64,000 nucleotides of DNA from Bin80 sp965208025 (GCA_965208025.1 OZ242302.1:3596001-3660000), one strand, 5' to 3'; positions 37,340-46,989 are shown, numbered from the stretch's first letter. A program made the numbers and translations. The notes: generated by a model not told the origin, from the letters alone.

Positions 37340-39091
37340 TTATCCCTTCACACTCCCAGGCTTCAGTTTGATCCCCGCCAATTCAAAGGTCCGTTTCTGT
37401 ATTGCGTTCACATCTGCAACGTAGGTCGCCACGGGTGCCTTATCGGCAACAATCTTGAGCTTACCCTTAATTCGACTGAGTCCACGGAGTTCGTTCAATA
37501 GACTCTCAAAGCTCATGGCCTGTTCTCCATTCTGATTCCGCTTGGACTGTGCCTTCTTGTTCGCCTGTTCCGAACGTTTCACGGACTCAACTATGCTACT
37601 TCGTTGCACTGCTCTCCCCTCTGGATCATCTTCCCGAAACAGGATTGGGGCTAAGACCTTGCGCAGGTGATACTCCACATAGTAGGACAGCATACACAAA
37701 AACACATGACACGTTACCCGATCTTTCGTTCGGTGATGAATCGGTCGGACCTTCAACGAAACTTGTTTGAAGGAGCGGAACGCTTGCTCCACCATAGATA
37801 AACGCTTGTAGTCCGAGACCACTTCCTCCTCGGTCGGCTTCTCTTTCAGACTCGTCCGAATCGCATAGACGCCATCCAAGCGCTCTGCATTCTGAATCGC
37901 CTCCTGATCTCGGGCATACTGGAAGTGTCCTGCTTTGACCTCAATCGTGAAAAACGCTCCCGTCTTCTGCCTCTCGAACACCTTGCCTACCCGTATCCCA
38001 ATCTCGGACTCTCGCGTGAGCGGGTTCCCTTTCCGTTGGGTTGCCTTGATGATCTTCTCCAACCCTTCTTCTGTCTTGACCAGACGCTCCTCTCGCCGAA
38101 TCTGCTTCTTGTCTTTCTGGATTGGATTTTTGCATAGAATCAGACGATCCTTGGGGTAGTGCTCGGACTCGATCTGCATGATATTTTGCTGATCAAATAA
38201 ACTCATCTCCGTCTCCTTAGCTGCTTCCACCACCTTGCGGAGACTGTCCTTACGCATGGCGGTAATCCAGTCCAGACCTGCGGGGAGCAGCTCTTCCCGA
38301 ATCCCCTTTTGCGTCAATACCCCGCGATCTCCCACCAGAACCACATGATCAAGTCCAAAGGTGTCCCGGAGCTTGGTGACCTGGGCAGCAAGCGTCTTTG
38401 AATCCGACGTATTCCCTTTGAATACATCCACTGCCACGGGACAACCCTCTGGATCCGTCAAGAGACCAATTACAATCTGCTTCTTTCCGCGCTTCTTGTC
38501 CCGGCTGTATCCAAACTCCGCCAATTCGTTCTTCTTCCCTTCTACATAACTGCTGGTTAGATCATAGAGGACCATGGATCCTTCCCGGAGATGTTTCTTA
38601 GCCAACCGACATTCAATGGCAGTCTTCTGCTTGCTCAACCAGTCCATGGCCTCATACAGATCATCGGCATCCACTCGTTTGAGAGCCAGGTCTTCGTTGA
38701 GGGTGGAGGAGGCTGAGTTCACATCCAGCAAGGTACTGGTTGCCAGCTTACTGACGGGGTTCAGAACGCGGGAGGTAATCATGCCGAGAACGAGTCGACG
38801 GTGGCGGGAATTCTTTGCGTGAAGCAAGGCGGGGACGCTCAGCTTTCGGACCATGCCCAAAACTAGCGCGACATGACCGTGGGCTTTAGATTCCAGTCGT
38901 TCAAAGAGGTCATGGATGGACTTGCAGACGCTGGCGCCGCGGAGGAGTTCACGGATCTGCAAGATGAGGGTCATGGGGAGCTTGGTGATATTGAGAACGG
39001 TGACTTTGTCAATTTTATCACCATTTCGGTGGGACTCTCGAATGAGCCAGGTGGGGTTGGAATTGCGATTGGGAATTCGGGAGACGTACAT
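37340..39091 (-). CDS. IS1634-family DDE transposase
   Basis: About 583 residues from the ATG at 39091 (frame opens at 39187 with a low-complexity hydrophobic leader that is probably not translated). Family marks: SMVLYDLTSSYVEG and LVGDRGVLTQKG carry the two catalytic aspartates, and YKRLSMVEQAFRSFKQVSLK carries the catalytic glutamate in the YREK-like context of IS4-superfamily transposases. The C-terminal part CHVFLCMLSYYVEYHLRK is the typical end helix. The frame is intact, so the element could be active. It is flanked by matching inverted repeats at 37225 and 39352. Confidence 0.92.
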   Translation of the reverse strand: MYVSRIPNRNSNPTWLIRESHRNGDKIDKVTVLNITKLPMTLILQIRELLRGASVCKSIHDLFERLESKAHGHVALVLGMVRKLSVPALLHAKNSRHRRLVLGMITSRVLNPVSKLATSTLLDVNSASSTLNEDLALKRVDADDLYEAMDWLSKQKTAIECRLAKKHLREGSMVLYDLTSSYVEGKKNELAEFGYSRDKKRGKKQIVIGLLTDPEGCPVAVDVFKGNTSDSKTLAAQVTKLRDTFGLDHVVLVGDRGVLTQKGIREELLPAGLDWITAMRKDSLRKVVEAAKETEMSLFDQQNIMQIESEHYPKDRLILCKNPIQKDKKQIRREERLVKTEEGLEKIIKATQRKGNPLTRESEIGIRVGKVFERQKTGAFFTIEVKAGHFQYARDQEAIQNAERLDGVYAIRTSLKEKPTEEEVVSDYKRLSMVEQAFRSFKQVSLKVRPIHHRTKDRVTCHVFLCMLSYYVEYHLRKVLAPILFREDDPEGRAVQRSSIVESVKRSEQANKKAQSKRNQNGEQAMSFESLLNELRGLSRIKGKLKIVADKAPVATYVADVNAIQKRTFELAGIKLKPGSVKG

Positions 39092-39351
39092 GGGTACAAA
39101 TAGTTCATGAAGAAAGTTAAATATACGAATAAAAATGAACAATAGCAAGTAGTTAAAATCAAAAGGATCAATAAAAAGCAAAAACAATACATGGGTACGC
39201 TTATTTAACGCAAAATCACCTTCCCGAAGGGCCAGTAAGACCGAAAATGACCAATATTGACGGGAATTCCCTACAAATTCGCCGAAAAAAGGCGATTTAA
39301 AGGGCAGATTGATGAATAGCTAGCGCTCGGATCCGCAGATCGTGGGAAAAT

Positions 39352-39368
39352 AGGGGGTAACTTCAGTC
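39352..39368. repeat. Right terminal inverted repeat of the IS1634-family element
   Basis: AGGGGGTAACTTCAGTC, exact complement of the left repeat at 37225-37241. About 260 bp separate it from the transposase start. Confidence 0.8.
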
Positions 39369-39723
39369 CATGAAGTTGTGGATTTTCCATGATATTTGTA
39401 CATCTGTTTACCTGTGGACAAGGACAATCGTAGGCAGAATAGCTCCAATCAAGTTCCGAGGTTTTGTTCTTTGATCTTTTTAGCACATCTGAGATTCAGA
39501 CCTATTTTCAAGCTTTTCTATCGCCATTGTACATCTTCAAGGCTGTAATCAGTTAGCTATTCTTGAAAGATACAGGGGCTAAGAAACATTACTCATACTT
39601 TGGATCATTGGGAATCACGGGATTTCAGGAGTTGTTTTGTGGAATAGGCAGCATTAAACAAAGAGGCTTAAAATGTGGTGATCCAATATTGATCAAGACA
39701 TCATGTCAACTCAGAAATTCAAC
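39369..39723. other. Intergenic stretch between the IS element and the PnuC-like gene
   Basis: No gene, RNA or terminator recognised. A plus-strand frame at 39563-39775 has no protein-like features and overlaps the end of the transporter gene. Confidence 0.35.
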
Positions 39724-40341
39724 CTATTTCATAGGTGATGATAGGTTAAAGCCTAATTGTGCTTCTGGAAGATGATGTTTACGGTAGGATTTCTTCCAGG
39801 CAATATATCCACTGGTGGCAAGACCTAGGTAAAAGATATATAATAAGAGAGTGAGGTAGAGTTCGGTGACAATGTACAGCCCCACATAAATTGCATCCGT
39901 TATGATCCATACCAGCCAACTCTCAAGGATCTTTCGAGCAGCCATCCAACTGGCAATCACACTCAGAGTGGTCGTCAAGCTTTCCAAGTAAGGGTGGTCA
40001 GCCGAAGTGATATACTGCAGTGCCAGCGCAAATCCAATGGTTCCCAAGAGTGAAAGGGTTAGAAGAATTAGACCTGTACTCAGATGTAATCGGGTAACCA
40101 AGAGTGTCCCTCCCTCAGGACCGCCAGTCAGCCAGGCCTTCCATCCATAAAATGAGATGCCAATGAATAGACCTTGCAGGAGCATGGTGGTATACAGGCC
40201 TGTGTCATAAAATAAGATTCCGAAAAGGATACTGCTCACAATTGCCGTTGGCCATGTCCAGATATTTTGGGTCACATTTAACCATACGCATAGAATACCT
40301 GTGAGTACAGCGATGCCCTCAAGTGTGAGGATCCAGTTCAT
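39724..40341 (-). CDS. pnuC: PnuC-family nicotinamide riboside transporter
   Basis: A 205-residue inner-membrane protein with about seven predicted helices. The N-terminal LEGIAVLTGILCVWLNVTQN and WTWPTAIVSSILFGILFYDT, and later ASWMAARKILESWLVWIITD, reproduce the PnuC pattern (the tryptophan-rich substrate-binding helices and the conserved WxxW-like segments). PnuC proteins carry out facilitated uptake of nicotinamide riboside or related vitamins such as thiamine (PnuT). No riboswitch-like element was noticed, so NR is the default guess. The start overlaps the stop of the FG-GAP gene by 4 nt (ATGA). nadC, another NAD-supply gene, lies about 6 kb away but not in the same operon. Confidence 0.85.
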   Translation of the reverse strand: MNWILTLEGIAVLTGILCVWLNVTQNIWTWPTAIVSSILFGILFYDTGLYTTMLLQGLFIGISFYGWKAWLTGGPEGGTLLVTRLHLSTGLILLTLSLLGTIGFALALQYITSADHPYLESLTTTLSVIASWMAARKILESWLVWIITDAIYVGLYIVTELYLTLLLYIFYLGLATSGYIAWKKSYRKHHLPEAQLGFNLSSPMK

Positions 40342-41525
40342 GGAATCTGAATCACATAAGCTTTTCCAGCACCGGTGCCTGTTGCCGCGCCAATCAGTGC
40401 GGTATTGTCATACAAGTCAATCGAACTTCCAAAGGCAGCCTCTCCGATGTCAATGATTCCTTGATACTGCCATTCACCATCATGACGGGCGTAGATATAA
40501 ACTACCCGGTCAACATTAAAATTCAGACGAAGTTGTTCGTCATATCCTACCACAAGAGCACGATCTTTGTAGAGTGCTACCTCGGTACCGAATGCTCCTT
40601 TTCTGTATGGCGTAGGAGGTTCCAGCGTAGCGGTATGAATCCATACCCCTACGGAATCTCTCTCATATATTGTTGCCAGTCCAGACTCACGAGTTCCCGC
40701 TTCGGATTGACCTACGATCAACTCGTCCCGATACAGGTCAAGCGAAATAAAAAATCCCTCAATGCCCTTAAGTAAAGCAACTTCCGACCATCCATTCAGG
40801 TCATCAAATTCAAACAAATGAACAGATCCAGTTGCTCTTTTAAAGTAACTGCTGCTGGCAATTGCCAGACGGTCAAAATTCAGGGAGGCATGCCCCCCAA
40901 ATACACCTCTTTCAACGCTACCAGTGCCAGTCAAGCGATCGGCAAGTTCCCAACTTTGTGAGTTCAATTCATAGATGTACGCTGCCCCATCGTTTTCATT
41001 ACGGGGAGTTGGATCGCCTGCTGTTGTATAGAGAATACGCCCATGATCTAATGCAATAGCTGCACCTATCGCTCCTTCTCTTTGACGGTCACGGTCTCCT
41101 GTGAGGCGGGCGGTTTGAATCCAGGCTCCCTGAGCATTCTCTTCGTATACATATACCGCATTTGAGCGTTGAGTGCCAAAGAATTCTTGGCTTGCTGCTA
41201 CAAGTGCCACTCGTCCTTCAATCGCAACCTTTCTGCCAAATGTGAGCCCCTGTTCACAATCTGATGGCACTAGGCGTGCGACCTCTTGCCAATACCCAGT
41301 AGAATCAATTAATTCGTAGATATAGGCAGCACCACCGCCAAGATCACATGAATTCTCACCACTTGCACCAATGATTGCACGCTTTCCATCCAGTGCAACC
41401 GAAGTGCCAAAGTAATTTCCACTAGTCGTATCAGCGTATGGCAGTCTTGTGATCTGTCCCTGTGCGGTTAGTGCGAGACAGAATCCCCAGATGAGTACAT
41501 ATCCGATAATGCTGATCCTAATCAT
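40338..41525 (-). CDS. Exported FG-GAP (hemolysin/integrin-like) repeat protein
   Basis: About 395 residues from the ATG at 41525, 7 bases after the ABC-F stop; the frame opens at 41774 inside the ABC-F gene, but the signal peptide (MIRISIIGYVLIWGFCLALT, cleaved near AQG) shows the real start. The mature protein consists of about seven repeats of the pattern FGTSVALDGKRAIIGA ... GAAYIYEL, as in FG-GAP_2 propellers of large marine bacterial surface proteins. No enzymatic motif. Different from the CRTAC1-type proteins at 26-36 kb: no calcium DxDxDG loops and no ASPIC domain. Operon with ABC-F and PnuC genes; role unknown. Confidence 0.8.
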   Translation of the reverse strand: MIRISIIGYVLIWGFCLALTAQGQITRLPYADTTSGNYFGTSVALDGKRAIIGASGENSCDLGGGAAYIYELIDSTGYWQEVARLVPSDCEQGLTFGRKVAIEGRVALVAASQEFFGTQRSNAVYVYEENAQGAWIQTARLTGDRDRQREGAIGAAIALDHGRILYTTAGDPTPRNENDGAAYIYELNSQSWELADRLTGTGSVERGVFGGHASLNFDRLAIASSSYFKRATGSVHLFEFDDLNGWSEVALLKGIEGFFISLDLYRDELIVGQSEAGTRESGLATIYERDSVGVWIHTATLEPPTPYRKGAFGTEVALYKDRALVVGYDEQLRLNFNVDRVVYIYARHDGEWQYQGIIDIGEAAFGSSIDLYDNTALIGAATGTGAGKAYVIQIP

Positions 41526-41532
41526 GTGAGAC

Positions 41533-43530
41533 TTAATGCTGCGAATCCATGAGCGCTTCCCAGCGGGCATATAATTCATCCAACTCTTTTTCAATCGCCG
41601 CATAGGTGATACTCGCCTCTTCCGATCGCTGAGGATCCGAATAAATTTTGGGGTCAGTGAGTGCTTTCTCTGCCGCATGTTTCCTTGATTCTGCATCTGC
41701 AATGGCGGACTCCGCTTCATCACAAAGCCATTGCCTCTGGTGATCAGTGAGTTCATCAGGGGACGAGAGTCCATTCATTTTTGCCTGACGATAGGCATGA
41801 TTTCTTGCTTCCGCTTCACGTCGTTTTTCCTCCTTGGTTTTGGGGCCTCCCGATCGGGAACGAGACGGAGACGTTGTTTTTATCGGCGTCTGTTTGTTTT
41901 CTTTAGTGTGTTGTAGCGAGCCATGGTCAAGTGCCCAACGATACTCAGAATAGGTTCCAGAATAAGTCTGAATTCCAAGATTTCCAACATGCCAAATGAC
42001 GTTGGCCGCTTGATCAAGAAAGTGTCGATCGTGGCTCACGACGACAAAGGTGCCACTATATTGACGAAGCGCCTCAATCAGTACCTTGATGGACTGAATA
42101 TCAAGGTGATTGGTTGGTTCATCCAAGATCAGGAAGTTAGCTGGATTGACCAAAGTCCGGGCTAGTGCGAGTCGGCTTTTCTCACCTCCTGAAAGAGCTC
42201 GGACCGACTTGAATACATCGTCACCCGTGAAGAGAAATGCCCCAAGTAACGTTCGCAGATATACTTCCTCACGTCCAACAGCCTCACGTTGCAATGACTC
42301 AAGGATTGTGTCAGATGGAGTCAGTTCGTCGGCTTGATGCTGTGCAAAGAAGCGAACGCTCACGTTGTGCCCTTCTTTGCGCTCTCCTACAATTGATTCG
42401 CTGCCAAGAAGGATTCGCGCCAGCGTTGATTTTCCAGCGCCATTCTTGCCGATCAATGCAACTTTTTCACCGCGGTGAATCTTAAGAGGACCTCCCTGAT
42501 CAAACACATGAGTAGGGGGGCCTTCCGAACGAAAATAAGATTTAGAGAATTGGCTGATTGATAATACGATTCGACCAGATAGGCTGGGTGAGGGGAATCG
42601 TATGCGAATCTGGGCATCTGGTGACTCGGGAGGGGGGACCCGTTCCAACTTTTCCAAGTGCTTGATTCGGCTCTGAACCTGACGCGCTTTGGAAGCCTTG
42701 TACCTGAACCGGGCAATAAACCGTTCTGCCTGCTGAATTTCGCGCTGTTGATTTTCATACGAAGACTGTTCAAGTATCCTGCGTTTTTCGCGTTCAACTA
42801 AAAAATAGTCGTAGTTACCACTGTACTCTGTTACACGGCCATGATAGAGATGGGCTACTGTATCAATCATTCGATTCAGGAAATATTGATCGTGTGAAAC
42901 CAGAATGACAATTCCAGAATAGCTTTTGAGATACTTCTCCAACCAGTCAATGCTCAGAATATCAAGGTGATTGGTAGGTTCATCCAGTAGAAGAACATCA
43001 GGATTTTGGAGCAAGATACGTGCGAGTGCAACCCGCATCCGATATCCACCAGAAAGAGTCTCAATCGGACGCTTCAAATCGGCAGTTACAAATCCAAGAC
43101 CTTCAAGTACTGCTTCCGCTTGTGACTTAATTGATTGGGCTCCTTGTACGGCCAAACGATCGTGAATGACTTCCAACTCTTGAAGAATTTTTGTTTGATT
43201 GGCCTCGGGGGATTCCAGAGCATCGGTGAGCTGCTTTTCCCTGACTTGAAGAGATTCAATCACATTGAAAGCGGTTAGGGCTTCCTCAATGACCGATTTC
43301 CCAGATGCCATGTCTTGTACATCTTGAGTCAGATATCCGACAGAGCCAGTCCTCGCGATTTCACCATGTTCAGGCTCCAAATGGCCTCCGATGACACGTA
43401 ATAACGTAGTTTTCCCCGCCCCATTCGGTCCAATCAAACCGATCCTCTTTCCGCGCGGAATGGTCCAAGTCAGATCCTCCAGAATCTGGTTGCCTCCGAG
43501 AGTGACCGCAATACTGTGTAGCTGGATCAA
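41533..43530 (-). CDS. ABC-F family ATPase (ribosome-associated type)
   Basis: 665 residues with two ABC domains and no membrane segment. First Walker A GLIGPNGAGKTT (residues 31-42), signature LSGGYRMR, Walker B VLLLDEPTNHLD; second Walker A LIGKNGAGKST, signature LSGGEKSR, Walker B FLILDEPTNHLD. The inter-domain linker contains the charged arm typical of ABC-F (YKASKARQVQSRIKHLEKLE), and the C-terminus is a coiled-coil CTD (about 560-665). ABC-F proteins act on stalled or initiating ribosomes; the C-terminal coil points to the Uup/YfmR-like group. The only available initiation codon is TTG at 43530: the sugar-transferase stop (TAA) lies in the same phase nine bases upstream. Confidence 0.92.
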   Translation of the reverse strand: MIQLHSIAVTLGGNQILEDLTWTIPRGKRIGLIGPNGAGKTTLLRVIGGHLEPEHGEIARTGSVGYLTQDVQDMASGKSVIEEALTAFNVIESLQVREKQLTDALESPEANQTKILQELEVIHDRLAVQGAQSIKSQAEAVLEGLGFVTADLKRPIETLSGGYRMRVALARILLQNPDVLLLDEPTNHLDILSIDWLEKYLKSYSGIVILVSHDQYFLNRMIDTVAHLYHGRVTEYSGNYDYFLVEREKRRILEQSSYENQQREIQQAERFIARFRYKASKARQVQSRIKHLEKLERVPPPESPDAQIRIRFPSPSLSGRIVLSISQFSKSYFRSEGPPTHVFDQGGPLKIHRGEKVALIGKNGAGKSTLARILLGSESIVGERKEGHNVSVRFFAQHQADELTPSDTILESLQREAVGREEVYLRTLLGAFLFTGDDVFKSVRALSGGEKSRLALARTLVNPANFLILDEPTNHLDIQSIKVLIEALRQYSGTFVVVSHDRHFLDQAANVIWHVGNLGIQTYSGTYSEYRWALDHGSLQHTKENKQTPIKTTSPSRSRSGGPKTKEEKRREAEARNHAYRQAKMNGLSSPDELTDHQRQWLCDEAESAIADAESRKHAAEKALTDPKIYSDPQRSEEASITYAAIEKELDELYARWEALMDSQH

Positions 43531-43539
43531 GGCTCGAGA

Positions 43540-44937
43540 TTAGTATGCATTCCGATTCACAAAACCTTTCCAAACGGTCATGATCATGATCTTGATGTCC
43601 AAAAGTAATGACCAATTTTGAATGTAGTAAAGATCATGCTGAATCCGTTTTTCCAGAGATGTATTTCCTCGCCATCCATTGACCTGCGCCCAACCAGTTA
43701 TTCCAGCTTTCATCTTGTGCCGTTGCATGTAGCGAGGAATACGCTCTTTGAAATCCTGAATAAATACAGGTCGTTCGGGGCGGGGCCCAACCACTGACAT
43801 ATCTCCTCTCAGAACATTGATAAATTGGGGCAATTCATCCAGCGAAGTTCTCCTAAGTATCTTTCCGATTCGCGTGGCACGATTTTCATTTTCTTTTGCC
43901 CAAACCGCCCCAGATACCTGTTCGGCTGTCACAGGCATGGATCGAAACTTAAGCATATCAAAACATTTTCCATTGAGCCCCATACGTTCTTGTCGGTAGA
44001 GAATCGGACCTCGGGAGGATAGTACGACCAGAATAGAGATGGCGAAGAGAAGGGGAGAGACAATCACTAATAGAATTAATGAAAACGCAATATCAATACT
44101 TCGTTTGACGAATCGACGAAAATCCATTGGGGTTTCATCAATGATGTGTAAGACGGGAAGTCCATCTACATCCGTGATACGACTATTAATGATATCATGT
44201 TGTAGCAGATCGGGGACAAGGCAGACATGTACCAAGCGAGTTGAGAGAGAACTAAGGAGTTTTTCAATCTTTCCTACGGCATCAAGAGGCAAAGCAATGT
44301 ATACATAATGGATTGGATCCAGAGAGGAGTCAAGTAAAGGTAGGACCTCATCTACTTTTCCCAATACATCCGATTGATCAGTTTTGTGATCATCCAGAAA
44401 TCCAATCACATGGAAGCCCATCCAGGGATATAATTCAAACGACTTGGCCAGACGGCGCCCCGCAGTTCCAGCCCCAATTATGAGCACACGCCTCATGTTG
44501 CGTCCCTTCCTGCGGGCATTAAGAACATAATAATAGATGCAGAGTCGGAGCCCTAACATGAAGATCGGCGTCAAAATCGCAAAAAGAAGAACGGTCAGGC
44601 GGGAAATATAGAAATCACGATAGAGTGACAGAAATGCCATTGAAATCACCAGTGCCAGTCCCACAGACTTCGCAACACTTCTGATCAGGCTTGTCCAACG
44701 TTGGGCTCGATCGGGTACGTAAAGGCCCGATGCCCAAAAAGTAAGCGCCGCAGAAATCAGAATCCAGGGAAAAAACGTCAGATACCTGCTCAGTGGATGC
44801 CACTCTGGGAGAGGGACAGGCCAGGCAACAAATACTTCAAATCGCAGATAGTATGCCGCTATCCAGGCACTTCCTGTCAGCACCATGTCCGCAAAGAACA
44901 ATAACTGCTGATAAAACCTACTTTGTTCTTGTAGCAT
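43540..44937 (-). CDS. Undecaprenyl-phosphate sugar phosphotransferase (WcaJ-like)
   Basis: 465 residues. Four to five N-terminal membrane helices, a CoA-binding-like Rossmann domain (RVLIIGAGTAGRRLAKSFEL), a further helix, and the C-terminal bacterial sugar transferase domain: KRSIDIAFSLILLVIVSPLL, LYRQERMGLNGKCFDMLKFR, RTSLDELPQFINVLRGDMSV, VGPRPE and NWSLLLDIKIM. It transfers a sugar-1-phosphate from a nucleotide sugar to undecaprenyl phosphate, the first membrane step of exopolysaccharide synthesis. It is the first gene of a four-gene minus-strand operon. No other capsule genes lie adjacent except the GT2 fusion 6 kb away. Confidence 0.92.
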   Translation of the reverse strand: MLQEQSRFYQQLLFFADMVLTGSAWIAAYYLRFEVFVAWPVPLPEWHPLSRYLTFFPWILISAALTFWASGLYVPDRAQRWTSLIRSVAKSVGLALVISMAFLSLYRDFYISRLTVLLFAILTPIFMLGLRLCIYYYVLNARRKGRNMRRVLIIGAGTAGRRLAKSFELYPWMGFHVIGFLDDHKTDQSDVLGKVDEVLPLLDSSLDPIHYVYIALPLDAVGKIEKLLSSLSTRLVHVCLVPDLLQHDIINSRITDVDGLPVLHIIDETPMDFRRFVKRSIDIAFSLILLVIVSPLLFAISILVVLSSRGPILYRQERMGLNGKCFDMLKFRSMPVTAEQVSGAVWAKENENRATRIGKILRRTSLDELPQFINVLRGDMSVVGPRPERPVFIQDFKERIPRYMQRHKMKAGITGWAQVNGWRGNTSLEKRIQHDLYYIQNWSLLLDIKIMIMTVWKGFVNRNAY

Positions 44938-45262
44938 ATCGGATGATCAAACGAAGCGCACTGAATTGGTGGATGAAAGAATTGCTTCAACCATCTTCAT
45001 ACCAGTAGGTAAGCACATTTGCTCCATGACTACAATCCTTCCAGTAGGCAACTTTCGTGAAGAATGACACAATCCCCCTCGGATGGAACGATAATTAAAC
45101 CACTAGGATACAGGGGCGCCGTGGACAGAGCGTTATGGACTGAGAGAGAAAGTAAATCGTGGCAAGTCAAGCCCAGATCATTCGCAGAAGCCCCAAGTAT
45201 TTTGATGGTAGAAGGATCCATTTCACGTTACAGAGACTTATTGTAGTTGTAGAGGTCAAGTT

Positions 45263-46068
45263 TCATGTTGAAATTGATAGGAGCGGTTTGGCTGGTATGA
45301 TGGGGGGCTTCACGTAACTTGTTTGCTCGAGGGCATCTTCGGTACGTCGTTCCATGGAAACAGTTATTTCGTTCGCTGCAAAGTTAAATGTGCCAGACAA
45401 AATTCCATTTGTACCACCGCGGCAAAGCAATCAGAAAATAATTCCGACACGATTCGTTGAACCATCAAACAAGACGGACTTGCACAGAGCAGCATCTGAC
45501 ACTCTCCTGTCGAAGTAGTTCCAGTAGGTTGGCTCTCGCCAAAACGTCGAATATACCTGTGAATCCCAATCATTCGAGTAACGATACCATTGCTGTTTTA
45601 CCAGATTCCGCACGGTTCCTAGTTCAAGATTTAGCGCTGTGTAGTCATGAAGATCTGTGGGATGTCGGGAAGAAGACAGAATGCTATCGTAACTGACCAC
45701 TATGCCTCTAAGACCCTCTGTAATGCTTCTGGACATTTGATGTGCCACCTTCATCTCGGAGCGCAGATGAGATTCCATCAGGAGTATTGGTGAATTCTTT
45801 TCAGATGATGGATGATCGGCGGATTGGTTTTCACGGCCATTCGCTTGAACCATGAATCGTCGTTCTTGAATCAACCTGCGAATCGTTTCCCGACCAGCAA
45901 GATGAAGTTTAGTGAATACAGGTCGGCTTAGAGGCTCATCTTGGTCGTACCTTCGTGAGTGAGACGCTCAAAATCTTCTCGGAATCGGATTTTCAATTTT
46001 TCGTAATGCTGGAAGAGATCCCGAGATTGGGGAAAGAGTTCGCAAGAGCTTTGAGGCGATAACGGCAC
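45263..46068 (-). pseudogene. Decayed protein gene with frameshift and in-frame stop
   Basis: Directly after nadC (18 bp) a frame starts at a GTG at 46068 and reads protein-like sequence (LFQHYEKLKIRFREDFERL) to a TAA at 45928. Near 45950 the coding character passes to another phase: SRRYDQDEPLSRP, FTKLHLAGRETIRRLIQERR and 140 further residues to a TGA at 45431, after which the same phase stays protein-like (GGTNGILSGTFNFAANEIT) to 45263. One frameshift plus one premature stop therefore break what looks like a gene of about 265 codons. I do not recognise the family. A further frame at 45030-45221 (63 codons) may be its displaced tail or an unrelated spurious frame. An alternative is a real short gene at 45431-45874. 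Confidence 0.4.
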
Positions 46069-46085
46069 AAATGTGTGAATCTGCG

Positions 46086-46982
46086 CTAATTCATGTCTAT
46101 GTTGAGGGCGATATCAAGAGCTTGAACCGAGTGAGTTAGCGCTCCACAGGAGAGATAATCTACACCTGTTGCGGCGAACTGAGCAGCTGTTTCCAGTGTG
46201 ACTCCGCCAGTTGCTTCGGTCTTCATGCGGCCAGCAACTAGACTCACAGCTTCTTTGAGACGAGAGCAATCAAATGGACCGTCAACGGAATGAGAGGTCA
46301 TATTATCAAGGAGAAGTACATCAATCAGTGTTGAGACCGTCAATGCTTCTTTCACCTCTCTCATCGTTCGAGCCTCCACATCTATTGGGTAATCGGGGAA
46401 ATTATTCGCAGCAAGTTCTACGGCTGATGCGAGCCCGCCAACCACATCAATGTGGTTATCCTTAATGAGGATACGATCAAACAGTCCAATGCGATGGTTC
46501 ATACCCCCTCCCAGTTGGACAGCCCATTTATCCAACAGACGTAATCCTGGGGCTGTTTTTCTGGTGTCACGGACTTGAGCAGAGAATGGTTTGACAGCGT
46601 GAATCATTGCAGCTGTTGCCGTTGCAATTCCGCTCATCCGCTGCATGATGTTCAATGCCACACGTTCGGCAGTTAGAATGGAAGAGAGAGATCCCTTTAT
46701 CACACCAATGATCATGGAGGACTCTACATGATCACCATCTGAGTGAGTCCATGTGCACTCAAGGGTTGGATCCACTAAATGAAATGTATACTGTGCCGCG
46801 GTAAGGCCTCCGATGACACCCGTCTCGCGTATCAACAGCGCAGCTTGGCCATGAGTATTTTCGGGCAAAAGTGCCTGAGATGTGACATCACCACTGCCGA
46901 CATCCTCTTGGAGAGCATAAACTATAATCTGAGTCAGAGAGTCAGAGGACAGGTAGTGTGGAAACGGGGCTTGAACCAGCAT
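46086..46982 (-). CDS. nadC: Nicotinate-nucleotide diphosphorylase (carboxylating)
   Basis: 298 residues. Quinolinate phosphoribosyltransferase of de novo NAD synthesis: quinolinate and PRPP give nicotinate mononucleotide. Motifs: ALQEDVGSGDVTSQALLPEN, ERVALNIMQRMSGIATAT, VRDTRKTAPGLRLLDKWAVQ, GGGMNHRIGLFDRILIKDNH, IDVEART and the C-terminal FAATGVDYLSCGALTHS. The ATG at 46982 follows the accA stop by 7 bases; the frame is open to 47045 inside accA, but homology begins at the chosen start. Likely co-transcribed with accA. Confidence 0.95.
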   Translation of the reverse strand: MLVQAPFPHYLSSDSLTQIIVYALQEDVGSGDVTSQALLPENTHGQAALLIRETGVIGGLTAAQYTFHLVDPTLECTWTHSDGDHVESSMIIGVIKGSLSSILTAERVALNIMQRMSGIATATAAMIHAVKPFSAQVRDTRKTAPGLRLLDKWAVQLGGGMNHRIGLFDRILIKDNHIDVVGGLASAVELAANNFPDYPIDVEARTMREVKEALTVSTLIDVLLLDNMTSHSVDGPFDCSRLKEAVSLVAGRMKTEATGGVTLETAAQFAATGVDYLSCGALTHSVQALDIALNIDMN

Positions 46983-46989
46983 GAAGCGT

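Larger units (their letters stand above)
37225..39368. mobile_element. IS1634-family insertion sequence with readable terminal inverted repeats
   Basis: A 2144-bp unit bounded by the 17-bp inverted repeat GACTGAAGTTACCCCCT (37225-37241) and its exact complement (39352-39368); similarity continues inward imperfectly for about 10 more bases. It carries one minus-strand transposase gene. The immediate flanks share only CAT (left flank ends CCAT, right flank begins CATG), so a target duplication cannot be defined. The element sits in a gene-poor gap and interrupts no recognisable gene. Confidence 0.8.

Noticed and set aside
38573..39103. Plus-strand frames inside the IS element as accessory IS genes
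   Set aside because: They are antisense to the transposase and IS1634-family elements normally carry only one gene.
39563..39775. Plus-strand frame of 70 codons next to the PnuC-like gene
   Set aside because: No initiation signal or recognisable sequence, and it overlaps the transporter 3' end.
45064..45246. Plus-strand frame of 60 codons
   Set aside because: Opposite to the protein-like minus-strand sequence of the decayed gene; no supporting features.
44938..45262. Possible 63-codon minus-strand gene at 45030-45221
   Set aside because: Protein-like in composition but no family, start signal or conservation evidence; it may be a displaced tail of the decayed gene, so it is not listed as a separate CDS.
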